64,000 nt of DNA, taken from contig JALGPY010000008.1 of the NCBI GenBank assembly GCA_023055425.1, positions 22,789,359-22,853,358 on the forward strand. The letters are read 5' to 3'. A program made the position numbers and the translations under genes. Below are positions 26,074 through 37,200 of the stretch, in pieces. Each line of letters begins with the position of its first letter. Position 1 is the first letter of the stretch. The stretch is from Linanthus parryae (lineage: Eukaryota > Streptophyta > Magnoliopsida > Ericales > Polemoniaceae). Below the pieces are notes generated by a model. It saw only the letters and a program-made list of their open reading frames with translations. It was not told where the DNA came from and did no database searches.

Positions 26074-29000
26074 ACCCGTTTTTTCCTAATAATTTTGTCT
26101 ATAATATTTATAGGCTCTCAATCGTTTAACTACCCTTATGGAGGATAGAGGTGATGCATACCCAAATGCTAATGTGAGGGTTTCTTTTGAAAGTAAGTAT
26201 GCTTGAACCTACCTACAGTGATGGCCTTTTTTCCCACTTCAATTCCATCGTGAGATGTCTTCTCTACGCAGAGGACTAAAAGTTGCTTACAGCTATCTGT
26301 TAGCATTTTGCTTATTACTTAATGTCCCTTATTTAATGCCTATTTGGAATTAGCATTCTACTTAGCGTATAATATTTTAGCTTTAGGTCACATTGTAGCA
26401 GAACAATTATAGTCAGCTGGTCAGGATTTTCTCAGACTCGAATCATTTTCTCTTGCCATTGCATATTAGCAATATACCATCAGTTGATATCACAATGGAA
26501 TGCACAATTACCTGCAGCTTCTAGAGTTGGTAAATATACTTTAATTCTGGTAATGATCAACACACAGCGTATAACTCAGTCCCAAGCCCGGGTAAAGGAC
26601 TTAAGTGATGCACCAAATCCACGTTTATGTGTGAAGGCAAGGGTTACCACATTATCTTGACGGGTTTGGTTTGAGAATTTAGTCCAGGAAAATAAGCTTG
26701 ATTGAGGATTTTGGAACACAGGAACTCTCACGAGTAAAGAGATGCAGCTAGTTGACACTATGGCTACGAGGAGGGTTAATACATTCTGCCTTCAGGAAAC
26801 TAAGAGGGTAGGTGAGAAAGATAGAGGACAAAAAGAATCGGTTTTAAGCTTTGGTATTCAATTAAAGATAGACGTTTGGACGGACTAGGTATTCTTGTAG
26901 ACATAAATCTTAAGGATGAAGTGGTAGGGGTCAAGAGAATAGGTAATAGGTCCTTTTGAAGCAAGTTCTTGGAGAAGGGGCACTGAATGTCGTTAGCGTC
27001 TAGCATCTCAAGGGTTACCAAGCGGTGAGAGAGTCACTATAGGTAGAGATCTTAATGGGCATATTGGGAGGGATAACAACCTTTTTGAGAGAATACAAAG
27101 AGGTTTGGTGTAGGATAGAGGAACGAAGAGGGGTGTGACATCTTTAAGAAGAGAAACAAACTTATTTCTCACGATAAGCGATACGAGTATTTTTTGTAGG
27201 TGAGAGCTTGTCCATCACAGGCTATTAGTTTTGGACATTTGTACAAGATAGAAGACTGGAAGTTGGGGGCTAGGCATCCACATACTAGATGGGGTAATAG
27301 AGAGGCGAAAACTTAGAAGCTTTTAGACACCAGGTGTTTGAGCGAATATGGCGTACTAGTTAAGACCCAAAAATGTATTTGGGTGGAGATTGCTAGGTGT
27401 ATTAAAAGGGTAGCTACGAGCTTTTGGCGGGAGTCTAAAGGAAGTGGATCAAAGGTGGTGGTGGGTGACAAAGCCGTATGATGATTTTTGTGAAAGACTA
27501 AATTCTAAGGATGGGAAAGGGATATTTATGAAATTTCAAAAATTAGAGAGATGAAAGAGACTTGAGCTACATCAAGTCTATTAAGGATGTGGGTGATAGA
27601 GTTTTCGACGTTCGTTAATGATGAGATTAAAGAAAAGATGGACAAGATATTTTGAGAAACTCTTCAATGAAACCATTCTGGTTACCTAGAGTGTGGGGAT
27701 CTTGTGGCTATTGTGTGTGCTCAAACCATATATTCACTCGTAAGATTAGCAACGTAAGGATAAAGATATTTTCGAGAAGATGAAAGTGGGGAAGGTTGTA
27801 GGACCTTATGGGCTAGTGAAGTGTGGAAGTTTCTAGGTGACGAAGGGTCAGTATGTTGGCTAGTTTGTTTAATAGAATCTTGAACAGCAATGCTGGAAGA
27901 GTGGAGAAAGAGTACTTTGGTGCCTATTACTGAAGTTACTCTAGTTATCAAGGTATCAAATTTACGAGTCATGAGATGAAGCTTTGGGAGTGTGTTATTG
28001 GAGGATATTAAGATGTGAGACTAGTCACCCAATATCAATTTGATTTTATGCCAGGGAGATGGACGAGGAACAATAAATAGCCCTACTTAGACGCTTAATA
28101 GAGAAGTACCAAGAATATAAGAAAGACATCTATTTATTCTTCAGACTTGGGAAAGGCATATGATGGAGTGCATAGAGAGCTAATGCGGAATGTATTGGAG
28201 AAAAGTGGGGTACAGATTCGATATATTGAGGTGATTAACAGCGTGCAGCGTGGGACTGTTTGATGAGGACAAGAGAATTCCTTATAAAGAGAATCCTTAT
28301 AACAATAGGTTTACACCAAGGGTCGGTATTAAGTCTCTACACGTTCACTTTGGTTATGGATGAAGTTACAATGATTATCCAAGATGATATCCTGTGGTGC
28401 ATGGGGATAATTTAAAAACTAAAGGATTGGGGATTAATATGCGGAGTGTAACTTTAGTGCCATCAGACAGTTAGAAAAGAGGCAATAACTATTGGTCGGC
28501 AAGAGAGCAAAAGAAGTATAATTTTAGATATCTTGGGTTTGACTCGATGTTCATGTAATGACGGATAGATAGACGATGATGTTACGTATAGGATAAAAGC
28601 AGGGTGGACGATATGGAGGGAATGCATTTGTGAGTGTTGTGTGACCGTAGGATCCGGACTAGGTTGAAGGGTAAGTTTTATGTTCTCTCAAACTCGCTTT
28701 AATTCATGGGACATAGTGTTGGGTGATGAAATAAAAAGCTCTATCTATTCTCTAAAAGTGTAGAGGGGTTTTATATATTTTGCTTCGTTTCCTAACCTAC
28801 TCTTACCAAATTGACAGATGTACAATCGTTTACGACTGATACCCGATTGGTTCCCACTATTCAAATATTGAATTGTAATTGAAAATTTACTTTTAACTGA
28901 TTTTGAATACTGAATAGTTGTGACTATTGTGACCGTTCATTTGTGTCTTTTAAAAAAGGTATATTTACCATACCTGAATAGTTGACTATTTAAATTAGAA

Positions 29001-29162
29001 TTGTAATCTAAAAGCCAATTTTACATGTGTTTAAAACTTTCAAAACTTGAATGGTTGTACATCTCAAAGAAAAAGAAAAGTTGTGACCATTCAGTTTTTT
29101 CCTTTTTGAACGGGTTATTTTACCATTACAAAAATAAGGATTGACTACCCAAGTTCTTCACC

Positions 29163-29211
<49 letters not shown>

Positions 29212-29862
29212 TTCAATGCGTGTTGCCTTCTTTTGAGTATGTAGCCATCCATATTGAGACCAATCATACCGTGGGGGCGTTCGTGGGGCTTAAGTGGACT
29301 GGGCTATCTGGTTTAAGTGGAGAACGGACGAATTATCCTCGTGGGCGTTTGTTCAAATCCATTTACACCGTAAGGGGTCATAAAGACATAAGGACGTATG
29401 TTAAAGATTACTTCAAATGCATTCCATTTTTCGGTTGTGTTTTTTCTTGCTTCCCAATTTCGTAGAAGAATTGCTTCAGTTATACTTATAATTATTCTTA
29501 TTTGTAAGTTCTTTAATAGGAAACATCATTTAAATCATTTAATTTCTCTTTTAACAACTAAAATGCCGGATGCGATGCACGTGTTATGAGAGTAGCAGAA
29601 ATGAGAGTAGTAGAGATAATAAGACACGACTTAGTCAAATTACTTCCAAGGGAGGATCCAATTGACGACATTTGATCCATGGAGCCAACCCCTAGCAAGA
29701 GAGAATTCTCATAATAAGCTTCCTTTCAGTCAGTTAGATCAAACATTTCTGAACAACACAATGTACTGTTCATTTTTCTGATTTTATGTCACTGTACAGA
29801 TGTTGCAGCGAAGCTAGGTTATACTGATGTATGCAATCTTACGCCGACTATTATTGTGAGCG

Positions 29863-29929
<67 letters not shown>

Positions 29930-30236
29930 GCACACACACACATACTTACTTTAGGGAAACACTAGCTTTACTCTTCTACGACCACTGACCGTTAATTCTT
30001 TTTAACGACTGTTATTGTAGCTATGAGAAGTAGTATGTTTATGCTCGCCTCGTTTCCGTTGTAGTATGAAAAGCATTTTTCTGATTTCAAGTAACAGTAG
30101 TCGTCCTCACTGTAAAGCTTGATTTAAAATTTGGCAGGTACTTGATCAACTCAAGAGTTATCTCGAGAAAGAGGAAAACTGGAATGTGCAAGGGAAAGGG
30201 AACTGGAACCTGGAAGGGAATGGATTTGTCGTTTAG
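17475..30236 (+). CDS. SK: Shikimate kinase, chloroplastic
   Basis: Phosphorylates shikimate at the 3-hydroxyl with ATP, step five of the plastid shikimate pathway to aromatic amino acids. Ten coding exons: 17475-17685, 18512-18570, 18959-19013, 19096-19168, 19883-19970, 25663-25745, 25826-25955, 26114-26192, 29800-29864 and 30138-30236. They sum to 942 nt (313 residues), close to the roughly 300 of known plant enzymes. All phases match. The start is the first ATG after an in-frame stop. The first ~70 residues are Ser/Arg-rich and basic ([14 protein letters not shown]...), as for a plastid transit peptide. Catalytic features: P-loop [19 protein letters not shown] (magnesium/shikimate Asp), FFRDNETEVL (substrate Arg), [16 protein letters not shown], and the lid region TESRPLL. 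Introns 5 (5.7 kb) and 8 (3.6 kb) are packed with repeats. No defect is seen. Confidence 0.95.
17888..18046 (+). mobile_element. Au-type SINE
   Basis: A tRNA-derived SINE in shikimate kinase intron 1. It shows a box A-like start (GGTTGGCGTGACGGTAAAG), a box B region (AGGTCACCGGTTGGAGT), and the Au landmarks TTTTGCAGAAATGCAAGGTA and GGCTGTGTACGATAGACC. It is flanked by 13-bp direct copies of ATTTTGGTTGTTA (17875-17887 and 18047-18059), so it is a complete retroposed insertion. The family name comes from recalled Au consensus features. Confidence 0.87.
19279..19681. mobile_element. hAT-like MITE in intron 4
   Basis: Left end GCTCCGTTTGGTTGG and right end CGAACCAAACAGAGC form an inverted repeat. 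The subterminal TGTAAAATGTTTTCCC pairs with AATATTTTCCCTTGTAAAAC. It is about 400 bp with no coding potential. A target duplication was not resolved. A partial copy lies at 13090-13220. Confidence 0.6.
19968..20485 (+). repeat. Tandem duplication at the start of SK intron 5
   Basis: Sequence from the donor site of exon 5 (GTGAGTGA...CTTTCTATTTTTTT...CGTAAAGTTAG...CAATATTGT) through GATGCCGCCTGGCTGAGTTTGTAGGAT to about 20185 is repeated, diverged, at 20218-20485, including a second GTGAGTGAT. The copy contains a long A run (20272-20299). Only the first GTGAGTG follows exon sequence, so the second is not expected to act as a donor. Confidence 0.75.
21880..22139. mobile_element. PIF/Harbinger MITE, copy 2
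   Basis: Internal words AAATTAGGAGACTAAAATAG, GATATGTTGACTC and AATTGACTTGCTATTTT match the MITE at 9736-10032. The right end reads GGGTGCTC followed by TTA. The left end is degraded. It lies in shikimate kinase intron 5. Confidence 0.65.
22140..25662 (+). other. Remainder of SK intron 5, no gene recognised
   Basis: Apart from a poly-G run (23228-23246), nothing identifiable was found. Short ORFs near 23.3, 24.5 and 24.7 kb have no recognisable motifs and overlap in competing frames. Probably old, unclassified transposon sequence. Confidence 0.5.
25997..26072. repeat. (CT)38 microsatellite
   Basis: Pure CT run in shikimate kinase intron 7, 40 bases after the exon 7 donor and 41 before exon 8. 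A second CT run lies at 29166-29209. Confidence 0.95.
26720..28700 (+). pseudogene. Decayed RTE-type LINE
   Basis: Sits in shikimate kinase intron 8 in the same orientation. The endonuclease start is visible at 26760: [20 protein letters not shown], the usual RRVNI-CVQETKW motif of plant RTE elements. A reverse-transcriptase piece lies near 28110-28250 ([20 protein letters not shown] followed by [10 protein letters not shown]), corresponding to the FDLEKAYD catalytic block with an Asp/Glu region altered. Many stops and frameshifts show that it is dead. Confidence 0.75.
29866..29941. repeat. Compound (TC)n(CA)n microsatellite at a splice donor
   Basis: The run starts immediately at the intron 9 donor: exon 9 ends GTGAGCGAG|GTCTCTCTCT. 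The TC run continues to about 29899, followed by CA repeats to 29941. Confidence 0.9.
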
Positions 30237-30660
30237 TTTGCCTAGACTTTGAAATGGCCGTGTTTATAAAAATCCCATGTACATTGGAGTGGAAGTTCTC
30301 TAAATACGACCAATACGAGGCACGGCTCTTGCTGAATGATGTCACACATTGTGGAGATTGTTAAAAGATTTAACATTTGCAAGTTTGAATCAGCTGTGAA
30401 TTTGTATATCCGAATTTTGTTCGTGGATCATTATCGTATTTTATCTCTTTTATGGAATAAGGGAAGCATATAAGGTTTTCTCGGTGAATCGATAGTTTCA
30501 GTTGTTACCTGCCATTAGATCCGAGTCACTTTCTAATTCTCTTCTAAATGTTTCTTGCGTCAAAACAAAAGGCTTGAGAGTTGTTTGAACACTTGTTCTC
30601 ATGCCTGAACTCACTTTTTTATACAGTAACTGAGTTCAGAATTTTAAATTAGATGCATAC

Positions 30661-30793
30661 TTTTTTTTTTTGGACATGGTAAGAAATACATATATATTTT
30701 ACCTATCTAACTACTGGGAGGGGGGTGTGGCTCGAACTCATGCCGATGAGCTGGCGGGGCACTCCCTTACCACTGGGACAAACACCTTTGCTC
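30661..30793 (-). mobile_element. tRNA-derived SINE, minus strand
   Basis: Read on the minus strand it has a box A-like AGTGGTAAGGGAGTG, box B GAGTTCGAGCC and a 3' poly-A (T run at 30661-30671). It is flanked by 14-bp direct repeats AATTAGATGCATAC (30647-30660 and 30794-30807). It is 133 bp and complete. It lies 425 bp after the shikimate kinase stop codon. Confidence 0.85.
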
Positions 30794-30951
30794 AATTAGA
30801 TGCATACTTGAGTGGACTGATTGGACTGATACTGCGAAGGTGAGCTTCACGCAAAAGGGTATCAAATGAAGTAGGTATTCGTGTCCATATTGCCTTGCTC
30901 GAGTTTGAGGTATTTGTTAAGTAATTTAATTAGGCGAACATGTGCACAGTT

Positions 30952-30991
30952 GTTGAGATGGCCGAGTTGGTCTAAGGCGCCAGATTAAGGT

Positions 30992-31024
<33 letters not shown>

Positions 31025-31032
31025 TCTCAACA
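30952..31032 (+). tRNA. tRNA-Leu (anticodon AAG)
   Basis: Acceptor stem GTTGAGA pairs with TCTCAAC. D arm GCC...GGC; anticodon stem CCAGA/TCTGG around the loop TTAAGGT, giving anticodon AAG; type II long variable arm (TCCGAAAGGGCG); T arm GTGGG TTCAAAT CCCAC; discriminator A. A run of T immediately follows (31034 onward), a Pol III terminator. No intron. It reads CUU codons. All stems are intact, so it is probably functional. Confidence 0.95.
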
Positions 31033-32965
31033 TTTTTTTTTTTTTTCTTCTTTAATTTCGTCATCTAACATTTATTTATTTTAATTTCTTTATTCTATTT
31101 TCAATTTCATTTTCTTTACCTTTTCCCATTATCATTCATTTCACTTCTTCTCTTTTCTTTAATTTTCTGCTCATCACCCTTTTACTAAATTTTTATTATT
31201 TTCTTTCCGATTTTCAGCTCATCACCCTTCTTCTCATCTAAATCTAAAAGTCAACCAAACGGTCGATATTTCATTGAATTTTCTTTTACCTAACAAATTA
31301 CTTGTTGGAAAAATCTGGTTTTTCGACACGACTTAAGAGGTGAATTTTGATGAATCAACTTAACGATTCACAAAACCGAAAGTTGTTATGGAATCCTTAG
31401 AGCTAGGTGGACATCTTACAACTTTACTTCATCGAAAATCGTTATCGGGTGCAGGATCGGGTGAATGAAAATTTAACGGTGAAAGCGAGTGTTTCAAATT
31501 GGAAAATACCAGTTGTCTCACACCATTCATTGGAGTAGAGTTTGGCCACTTAATATACTCCAAGTTTCACTTTATAGGGCACGCCCTTTAGGCGAAGCAA
31601 TTTTGTCAAGGAAGGAGGACCTAGCTATGGTCTGAACCTCTGCATGCGCTGCCGCCTGTCGGGTCGAGCGCGGTGTGGCTTGGCCTGACCAGCTTTGTTA
31701 GGCTTTGGTCTATTTAATTTTTTGGCCCAAAAAGAATTGCTTACCACCGAAATTTTTATTAGAATTTTGAATTCATCTTCCAACCGTTCGTGAACCATTC
31801 CAACTACTCCAACGAGTGTCTTCCTTATATAAAAGCAGAGCACCCTTCCCAGTTTTATTCATTCCGAAAATCCAATTCCGAAACTTCCAATCATCTTGAG
31901 TGCGATTATTTCATTTGATGGTTCGTAGGGTGTAATCCGGTGTTGCTACCTGATTACACAGTGATAGACAATTAACCAGTGAGGCCTGTGCTCCGGATTA
32001 AACAACAAATATAAGGAGCGAAATTTGCCTTAAGGAAATCGGGCATATGTTTGAGATTGTTTCTGATTTATCCGAATTCTTGCAACATTTTTCCAGACTC
32101 AATAAGTTCTCTGCTTTTCCTGTCTGTTTCAGTTTCTGACTTTCTGTTCCTTCTTCTCCTTCTTAGATTATTAATCGTTCATATATTCTAGCACTACTCA
32201 ACAAGTGGAGAAATGTGCATGGACAGTGGTTCCCACCACTGCTGAAGATGGTACCGTACTCGACTATACCCATTTCCTAGAAAACAAGAAAATGCTCGCA
32301 AAATAAGGATCGATGGGGTGAGCGGTAACTGGCATAAAATAGTGAGAGATACCGATGATATGAAGCATGTACAAAGAGATAGAGAGAGACTGAAGACCTA
32401 TGTAAGTTTGGGAGGCACAAATAGAGCATATGCCACCAAAACCTCTACTTGCTCAACTATGAAAGATATGTTGGAGATTAAACTTGGTTTAGCCCAACAA
32501 ACAAAAGACCCAAGTATTATTGTTAGTTAGTAGTCCAAATGTTATCTTTGTAGCCCAATTGTATTAATTAAATAGTGGGCATATTATGTTAGTAGTATTC
32601 CAAACTTATTATCGTGTCCAATTTCTTTGTTTCTAGTAAAAGAATTCTAGATAATAACTTATGTAGAATGTTGTAGAGAAAGTGCTACATATTTTGGTGG
32701 AGGAACGGTGCTAGGAATATTCCTTCATCATCCACCTACAAATAAGAGACAGGATAGCACTTTCTAACCTTAAGGCAAGCAATTTAGCTAGAATCTTATA
32801 TAAAGTATACACCCTGGCCTTTTGGACCTCTAGGTGATGAAAATCTTCTTTATTCCATCTTTACACGTCCTCCTTCAACAAAGGAATTCCTAGTCAAAAC
32901 AGAACTGCCATAACCTTCCCACCACTATCTACTTATATCCTTAAACTCAACAACCTCACATTTTC
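31033..32965. other. Intergenic, no gene recognised
   Basis: AT-rich sequence after the tRNA. A 70-codon plus-strand ORF (32318-32530) and a 72-codon minus-strand ORF (31625-31843) have no identifiable domain. The style of 31.3-32.0 and 32.5-32.9 kb suggests old LTR-retrotransposon remains, but no paired LTRs were found. Confidence 0.4.
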
Positions 32966-33343
32966 TCAAACTGAAATGGAGTCAGCCCCCTCTTCCATGA
33001 GGGCAGAGAGCCTCATAGGATTGAAGAGAGCCTCATCTTTCAGTACAAGGCAGTTGTTGGAAGAGCTCCAATGACCGTCCCTATCCAGGGAAATTGCAAT
33101 CCCCAATTCAGCCTCTGTTGACACGCTAATGGTGTTGAACTTGGCTCCAACTTGATTCTTCAAATCCTTCAAGTCAACTTGGGACTGAGTGAGAGCTCGC
33201 TTCAAGAGACGATGTTGTGACTTCAGGTGCTTGAACAGCTTCTCCCCCCTAGCCTTTGCCTGATTCTTCACGGATTTTGCAGCAATGACCTTATTTTGGA
33301 TATCCCAGTAAACAGCTTCAAGTTCCATAATTGAACCGATCAT
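32966..33343 (-). CDS. ORF for a Lys-rich coiled-coil protein, unidentified
   Basis: A 125-residue frame with a probable helical coiled coil (KVIAAKSVKNQAKARGEKLF..., LLKRALTQSQVDLKDLKNQV). Just upstream on the same strand (33360-33680), related wording occurs in other frames (LKRDLDQAQVDLKDMKSKL, KKKAKAEGAK), so the coding region seems to be an internally repeated, frame-broken relic of a longer protein. It may derive from a retrotransposon gag-like or myosin-like coiled-coil protein. No function is assigned. Confidence 0.3.
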   Translation of the reverse strand: MIGSIMELEAVYWDIQNKVIAAKSVKNQAKARGEKLFKHLKSQHRLLKRALTQSQVDLKDLKNQVGAKFNTISVSTEAELGIAISLDRDGHWSSSNNCLVLKDEALFNPMRLSALMEEGADSISV

Positions 33344-34221
33344 CTCCTAAGACTTAGACTTTCTACGAATGGAGGCAGGAGAGAGATCGGCCAGTTTGGA
33401 CTTCATATCCTTGAGATCGACTTGGGCTTGATCGAGATCTCTCTTCAGGCCACTGATCTCTGCCTCAAGAGACGCTTCGCACCTTCAGCCTTCGCCTTCT
33501 TCTTCATGGTTGTTGAGACGATGATCTCATTCTTCAGGTCCCAACACACATCAGGTCCCAGCACACATATTCCTTAGCCCTGATAGCACAATTCATCTTC
33601 TCGAGCTCGCTTGCCACGGCCGATGAGAGATCCGAAATTTTAAGATCGGAACTGGTAAGCGCTTTCTTCTCTGAAATGATATTAGGAATTGAAATATTTT
33701 CCCCATTTGTTCACCACACTCGCGCGGAGTATAACCAAATTTCAGGAAATGACATTTTCACCCCCCCCCCCCATTTGGGGTACTCAATAGGTATAACTTT
33801 GTACATCAGTTAATAGTAATTCTACATAAAGTGAAAGTAAATCAAATTTAACTTTCCTCCAAATATTTTTCATTTGGAGCTAAAAATGAGTTATCTACAT
33901 GAGCCTACAAATACCGGTTGTTTCGCAGCCATTACAACATCAACCACATCAAAAAAGTGTGTTCATGATGAACACAAAAACATCATGAAGAACACTTAGA
34001 AGTACATAAGTGACATTATTACAAAAATACAACTCTAAGAAAAGCATCAACGGCTGCAACATGTTCACCATCTTCAGCAGCATCAGCTACGGCAGGTCCT
34101 TACCATCTTCTTCTTCCATGAAAAATCAACGGGAATTAGCTCAATAATGTCATCCAAAATCAAATTATCATCAACTTAAAGAGGTGCTATAAAGAATTTC
34201 CTACTTCATGGTTGCATCAAC

Positions 34222-34705
34222 ATGAAACCACCGAAGGGACTAATCAATGAAACATCAGCCAGAATTGGAGTTGATAGTAAGACAATCTACTCAATTTGGA
34301 AAATGTTAAAGGAATATGATAATGCAAGTGTACCAATAAACGTAAAGTATAATTTGAAGCCAAAGCAGCAAGTAGATGTGGCGAGATTTCTCAAAATATT
34401 ACCAGAACACAACATCAGTGGAAGATATAGTAATGGAATTTCAAATGGATTTTGAAGGGGAGGATGATCAAACTATAGACAATGTATTCGTAATTCTACA
34501 AATGGTGATGACTGAGATTATGATTTTTAGGTCTCACAGTGACTTCAAGCTTCCCAATATAGGTAAGGGTAAATTGAGAAAATTGGGGTTGCTGCCAAGA
34601 AATTTGAAGGTGGATAGTCTACTAGTCATGGACTGTATTGAACACATGAAGGAATTGGAAGCTAAAATCGACAATCCAACACTATTGGAAGGATTAAGGT
34701 ATTAA
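34222..34705 (+). pseudogene. Mariner-like transposase with its catalytic core deleted
   Basis: The first part (34222-34370) reads KGLINETSARIGVDSKTIYS followed by IWK, a helix-turn-helix like that of plant mariner DNA-binding domains. The second part (34410-34705, different frame) reads TIDNVFVILQMVMTEIMIF, DFKLPNIGKGKLRKLGLLPR and LKVDSLLV, the C-terminal end of plant mariner transposases. The DDD catalytic region between them is missing. It is a non-functional internal-deletion derivative. Confidence 0.65.
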
Positions 34706-34738
34706 CCTGAATAGTTGTAAGTACTTAGTGACTTTTTT

Positions 34739-34920
34739 TACAACTAAGACTAGTTGTAAGCAGTGGTGATATTTTGTTACAACTAGGCTATGTTGTAAGC
34801 ATAGATGGTGTATTTTGTTACAACTAGGCATGGTTGTAAGCATAGTTGTATTTTGTTACAACCAAGCATAGTTGTAAGCATGAATTAGATGAATACATTT
34901 TGGTTACAAGTTACAACTAA
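34739..34920. repeat. Hairpin-forming minisatellite, about 4 x 40 bp
   Basis: Each unit begins TTACAACTA (or ACCA), contains AGTTGTAAGCA and ends ATTTTGTTACAAC. TTACAAC and GTTGTAA are inverted within each unit, so every unit could fold into a short stem. Units start near 34738, 34777, 34818 and 34856. Confidence 0.8.
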
Positions 34921-35251
34921 GTGTTCAACTTATGCTTTATTTGAGCCGATTCTCAAAATTTAGATTCAGCACAGAATTGGTTGATTGAGTGAGTGGTTGC
35001 ATTGTACTAATTCCATGCCAAACACACTCAATCTCGTGTCGGTGGATGCATTGTAGTAGTGTAGCTGCAGTTAACAGTGAGTAAGAAAGTATAAGATGGC
35101 ATAAAGTAATATCTAAAAAATTGCATAAAGCATGTGTTCTTATCATACCATGGTCACAAATCAAGAAACTATATCAACAAGATGCATTTAACAGCATGTA
35201 CACAAGTAAAAATGGCGTAAAGCATGTGTTCTTATTAGACAATAATCACAA

Positions 35252-37013
35252 GGGTAAAAGACAAAAACCACCCTCCGAGTATCGATTATATATAAAATAG
35301 CCCCTCATGTTTGGGGATATACAAATACCCCTTGTCAGATAATGGAGGCAACGGTGAATTAACGGGGGAGCAAAAAGACAAAATTACCCTTGAAATTTTA
35401 CGAAATTACCCCACTATAAAGCCCACCCCTTCCCTTCTCTTCTCATTTCCTAAAAATAGCCTCCATCCCTCTTGTCTCTCTCTCTCACACCCCCCCCCCC
35501 TTCCTCACTATATACGTCTATTTCTTCTCTCTCCCCCTTCTTCTCCGTCTCCCCCTCCTCCTTTCTCTTCTCGCGGTCGTAGGGGCGGGGATTGTGGCGG
35601 AGGTGAGATCTTCGTTAGGAGGAGTGGATTTGGCGGAGGTAGGCGAGCAACGGGAAGAGAGGTGGACAGAAAGTGGCCGGTTGACACAGAGGACGCCGGA
35701 GAGGTCCGATCTGGCGGTGGAAGATGACGACGCGAACTCCGATATGGACGTGGAGGCTTCCGTTGTTCAATGTTGAGTTTCCCGTACGAATCATGAAGTG
35801 TTTGCTCCTGTTGTTCAGTGACTTTTTTTGTAGTGTCGCTAGCGTCACTCCTCCGTGGCCGGACAAACTCGTCCCGTTTCCAAAACCAGCGATGGTCGAC
35901 GATGCAGGGGTACTGGACTGGGTTTGGTTTTAATTACAGGTGGTAGCTTGGGTCTTTGTATTAGGTAGGTGTAATGGTGATGCAGTTGGTGATTTTGGTT
36001 TGGGTTAACAAAGATGAGGGTCAGATTGGTTGAACTGGTGATTTGGTCGTAGGATGAAATCAAGGCTGTGAAGGTAGCTGGAGGTCTAGGTTGTAGTTCG
36101 GTGGCCTCAGCAGGTTGTATTGTGGCGGTTTTGGTCATGGCTAACAGTGGTGCAGATGGAGAAATTGGGTTGAAGAGGTTATTTTTGGTCATAAAGTTGG
36201 TAGTTTAGGTTTTAAGGAAGAAGGTTGATGATGGTTTGATGTTTATGCTGGTTGTGAAACCTGGTTGTTGGGTATTTAGGAGCAGGTATTGGTGGTTTTG
36301 TTGGAGGATGATGTTTGAAAGGATTGAAGGAGGCATTGGTGAAATTAGGGTGTGAAGTAGGTTGTAGTGGAGGTCATGGAGGTAGTTTTGTTGCTACTGT
36401 TGGTGTAAGGAGCTGCAATGGAGGTTTATGGCCATGGTGGTCTGTTACGGTGTTAAGGATGGTGATCGTTGATGGGTGTTGCACACTGAGGTGGAATGCT
36501 GTTATAGTATTAGGTAGTGGTGGCAGCGAGTCTATGTACTGCAGGTGAATTTTTGGGGTGTTTTGTTGTGGAGAATGGAGGGTTTGTGTTGGTGAAAGTA
36601 GGGTGCAATTTAGGTATTTTAGTGGAGTTAGGAGGTTTTGGTGATTCTGGAGTGGGTTTGATTGGTGTTGTTGGTTGTTTGTGTTGGTGGTAGGGAAGGT
36701 GGTGGTGTTGTTGGTGGTAAATTAGTGGGGACGGTAGCGGTGGTGTTGGTGGAGGTGGTGGCTAAGAACACAAGAACAAGAAAAAAATAAACACAAAAAT
36801 ACAAATAATGGCAAAATGGTCATTATAAAGTCATATTGCCCCCCCCCCCCCCACCGTACTAACTGACATTAATAGAAGGGTGGTATTTGTCCAACGTCCG
36901 CCCACTAACAGGGGGATTTTTGTCTCTGACAGTGGGGTATTTGTATATCCCCAAACAGGAGGGGCTATTTTGTATATAATCCATACCCGGAGGGTGGATT
37001 TTTTCTTTTACCC
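35252..37013. mobile_element. Non-autonomous Mutator-like element 1 (MULE)
   Basis: Terminal inverted repeats of at least 80 bp: the left end is GGGTAAAAGACAAAAACCAC and the right end is its near-complement, ending TTCTTTTACCC. It is flanked by identical 9-bp target copies TAATCACAA (35243-35251 and 37014-37022), the Mutator hallmark. Inside: CACTATAAAGCCC (TATA-like), a CT-rich leader-like stretch (35450-35570), a GC-rich 138-codon frame (35311-35727) and long G/T-rich sequence. No transposase. The gene-like interior (promoter, leader, GC-rich start) suggests a captured gene fragment (Pack-MULE), but the source gene is not recognised. Confidence 0.87.
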
Positions 37014-37200
37014 TAATCACAAATCCAGTAATTACATTAGCATAGCACCGATTAACAGTGATTAAGCAAGTAGAAAAGAGCCTAAAAAATCTATTCATAT
37101 CAGACAATTATCACAAATCAAGAATATGTATCAAGAAGTTGTATTAGGTACAAAGAAACTCAAAACAGAGATATCAAACCCAGAAATCATCATCATGAAC

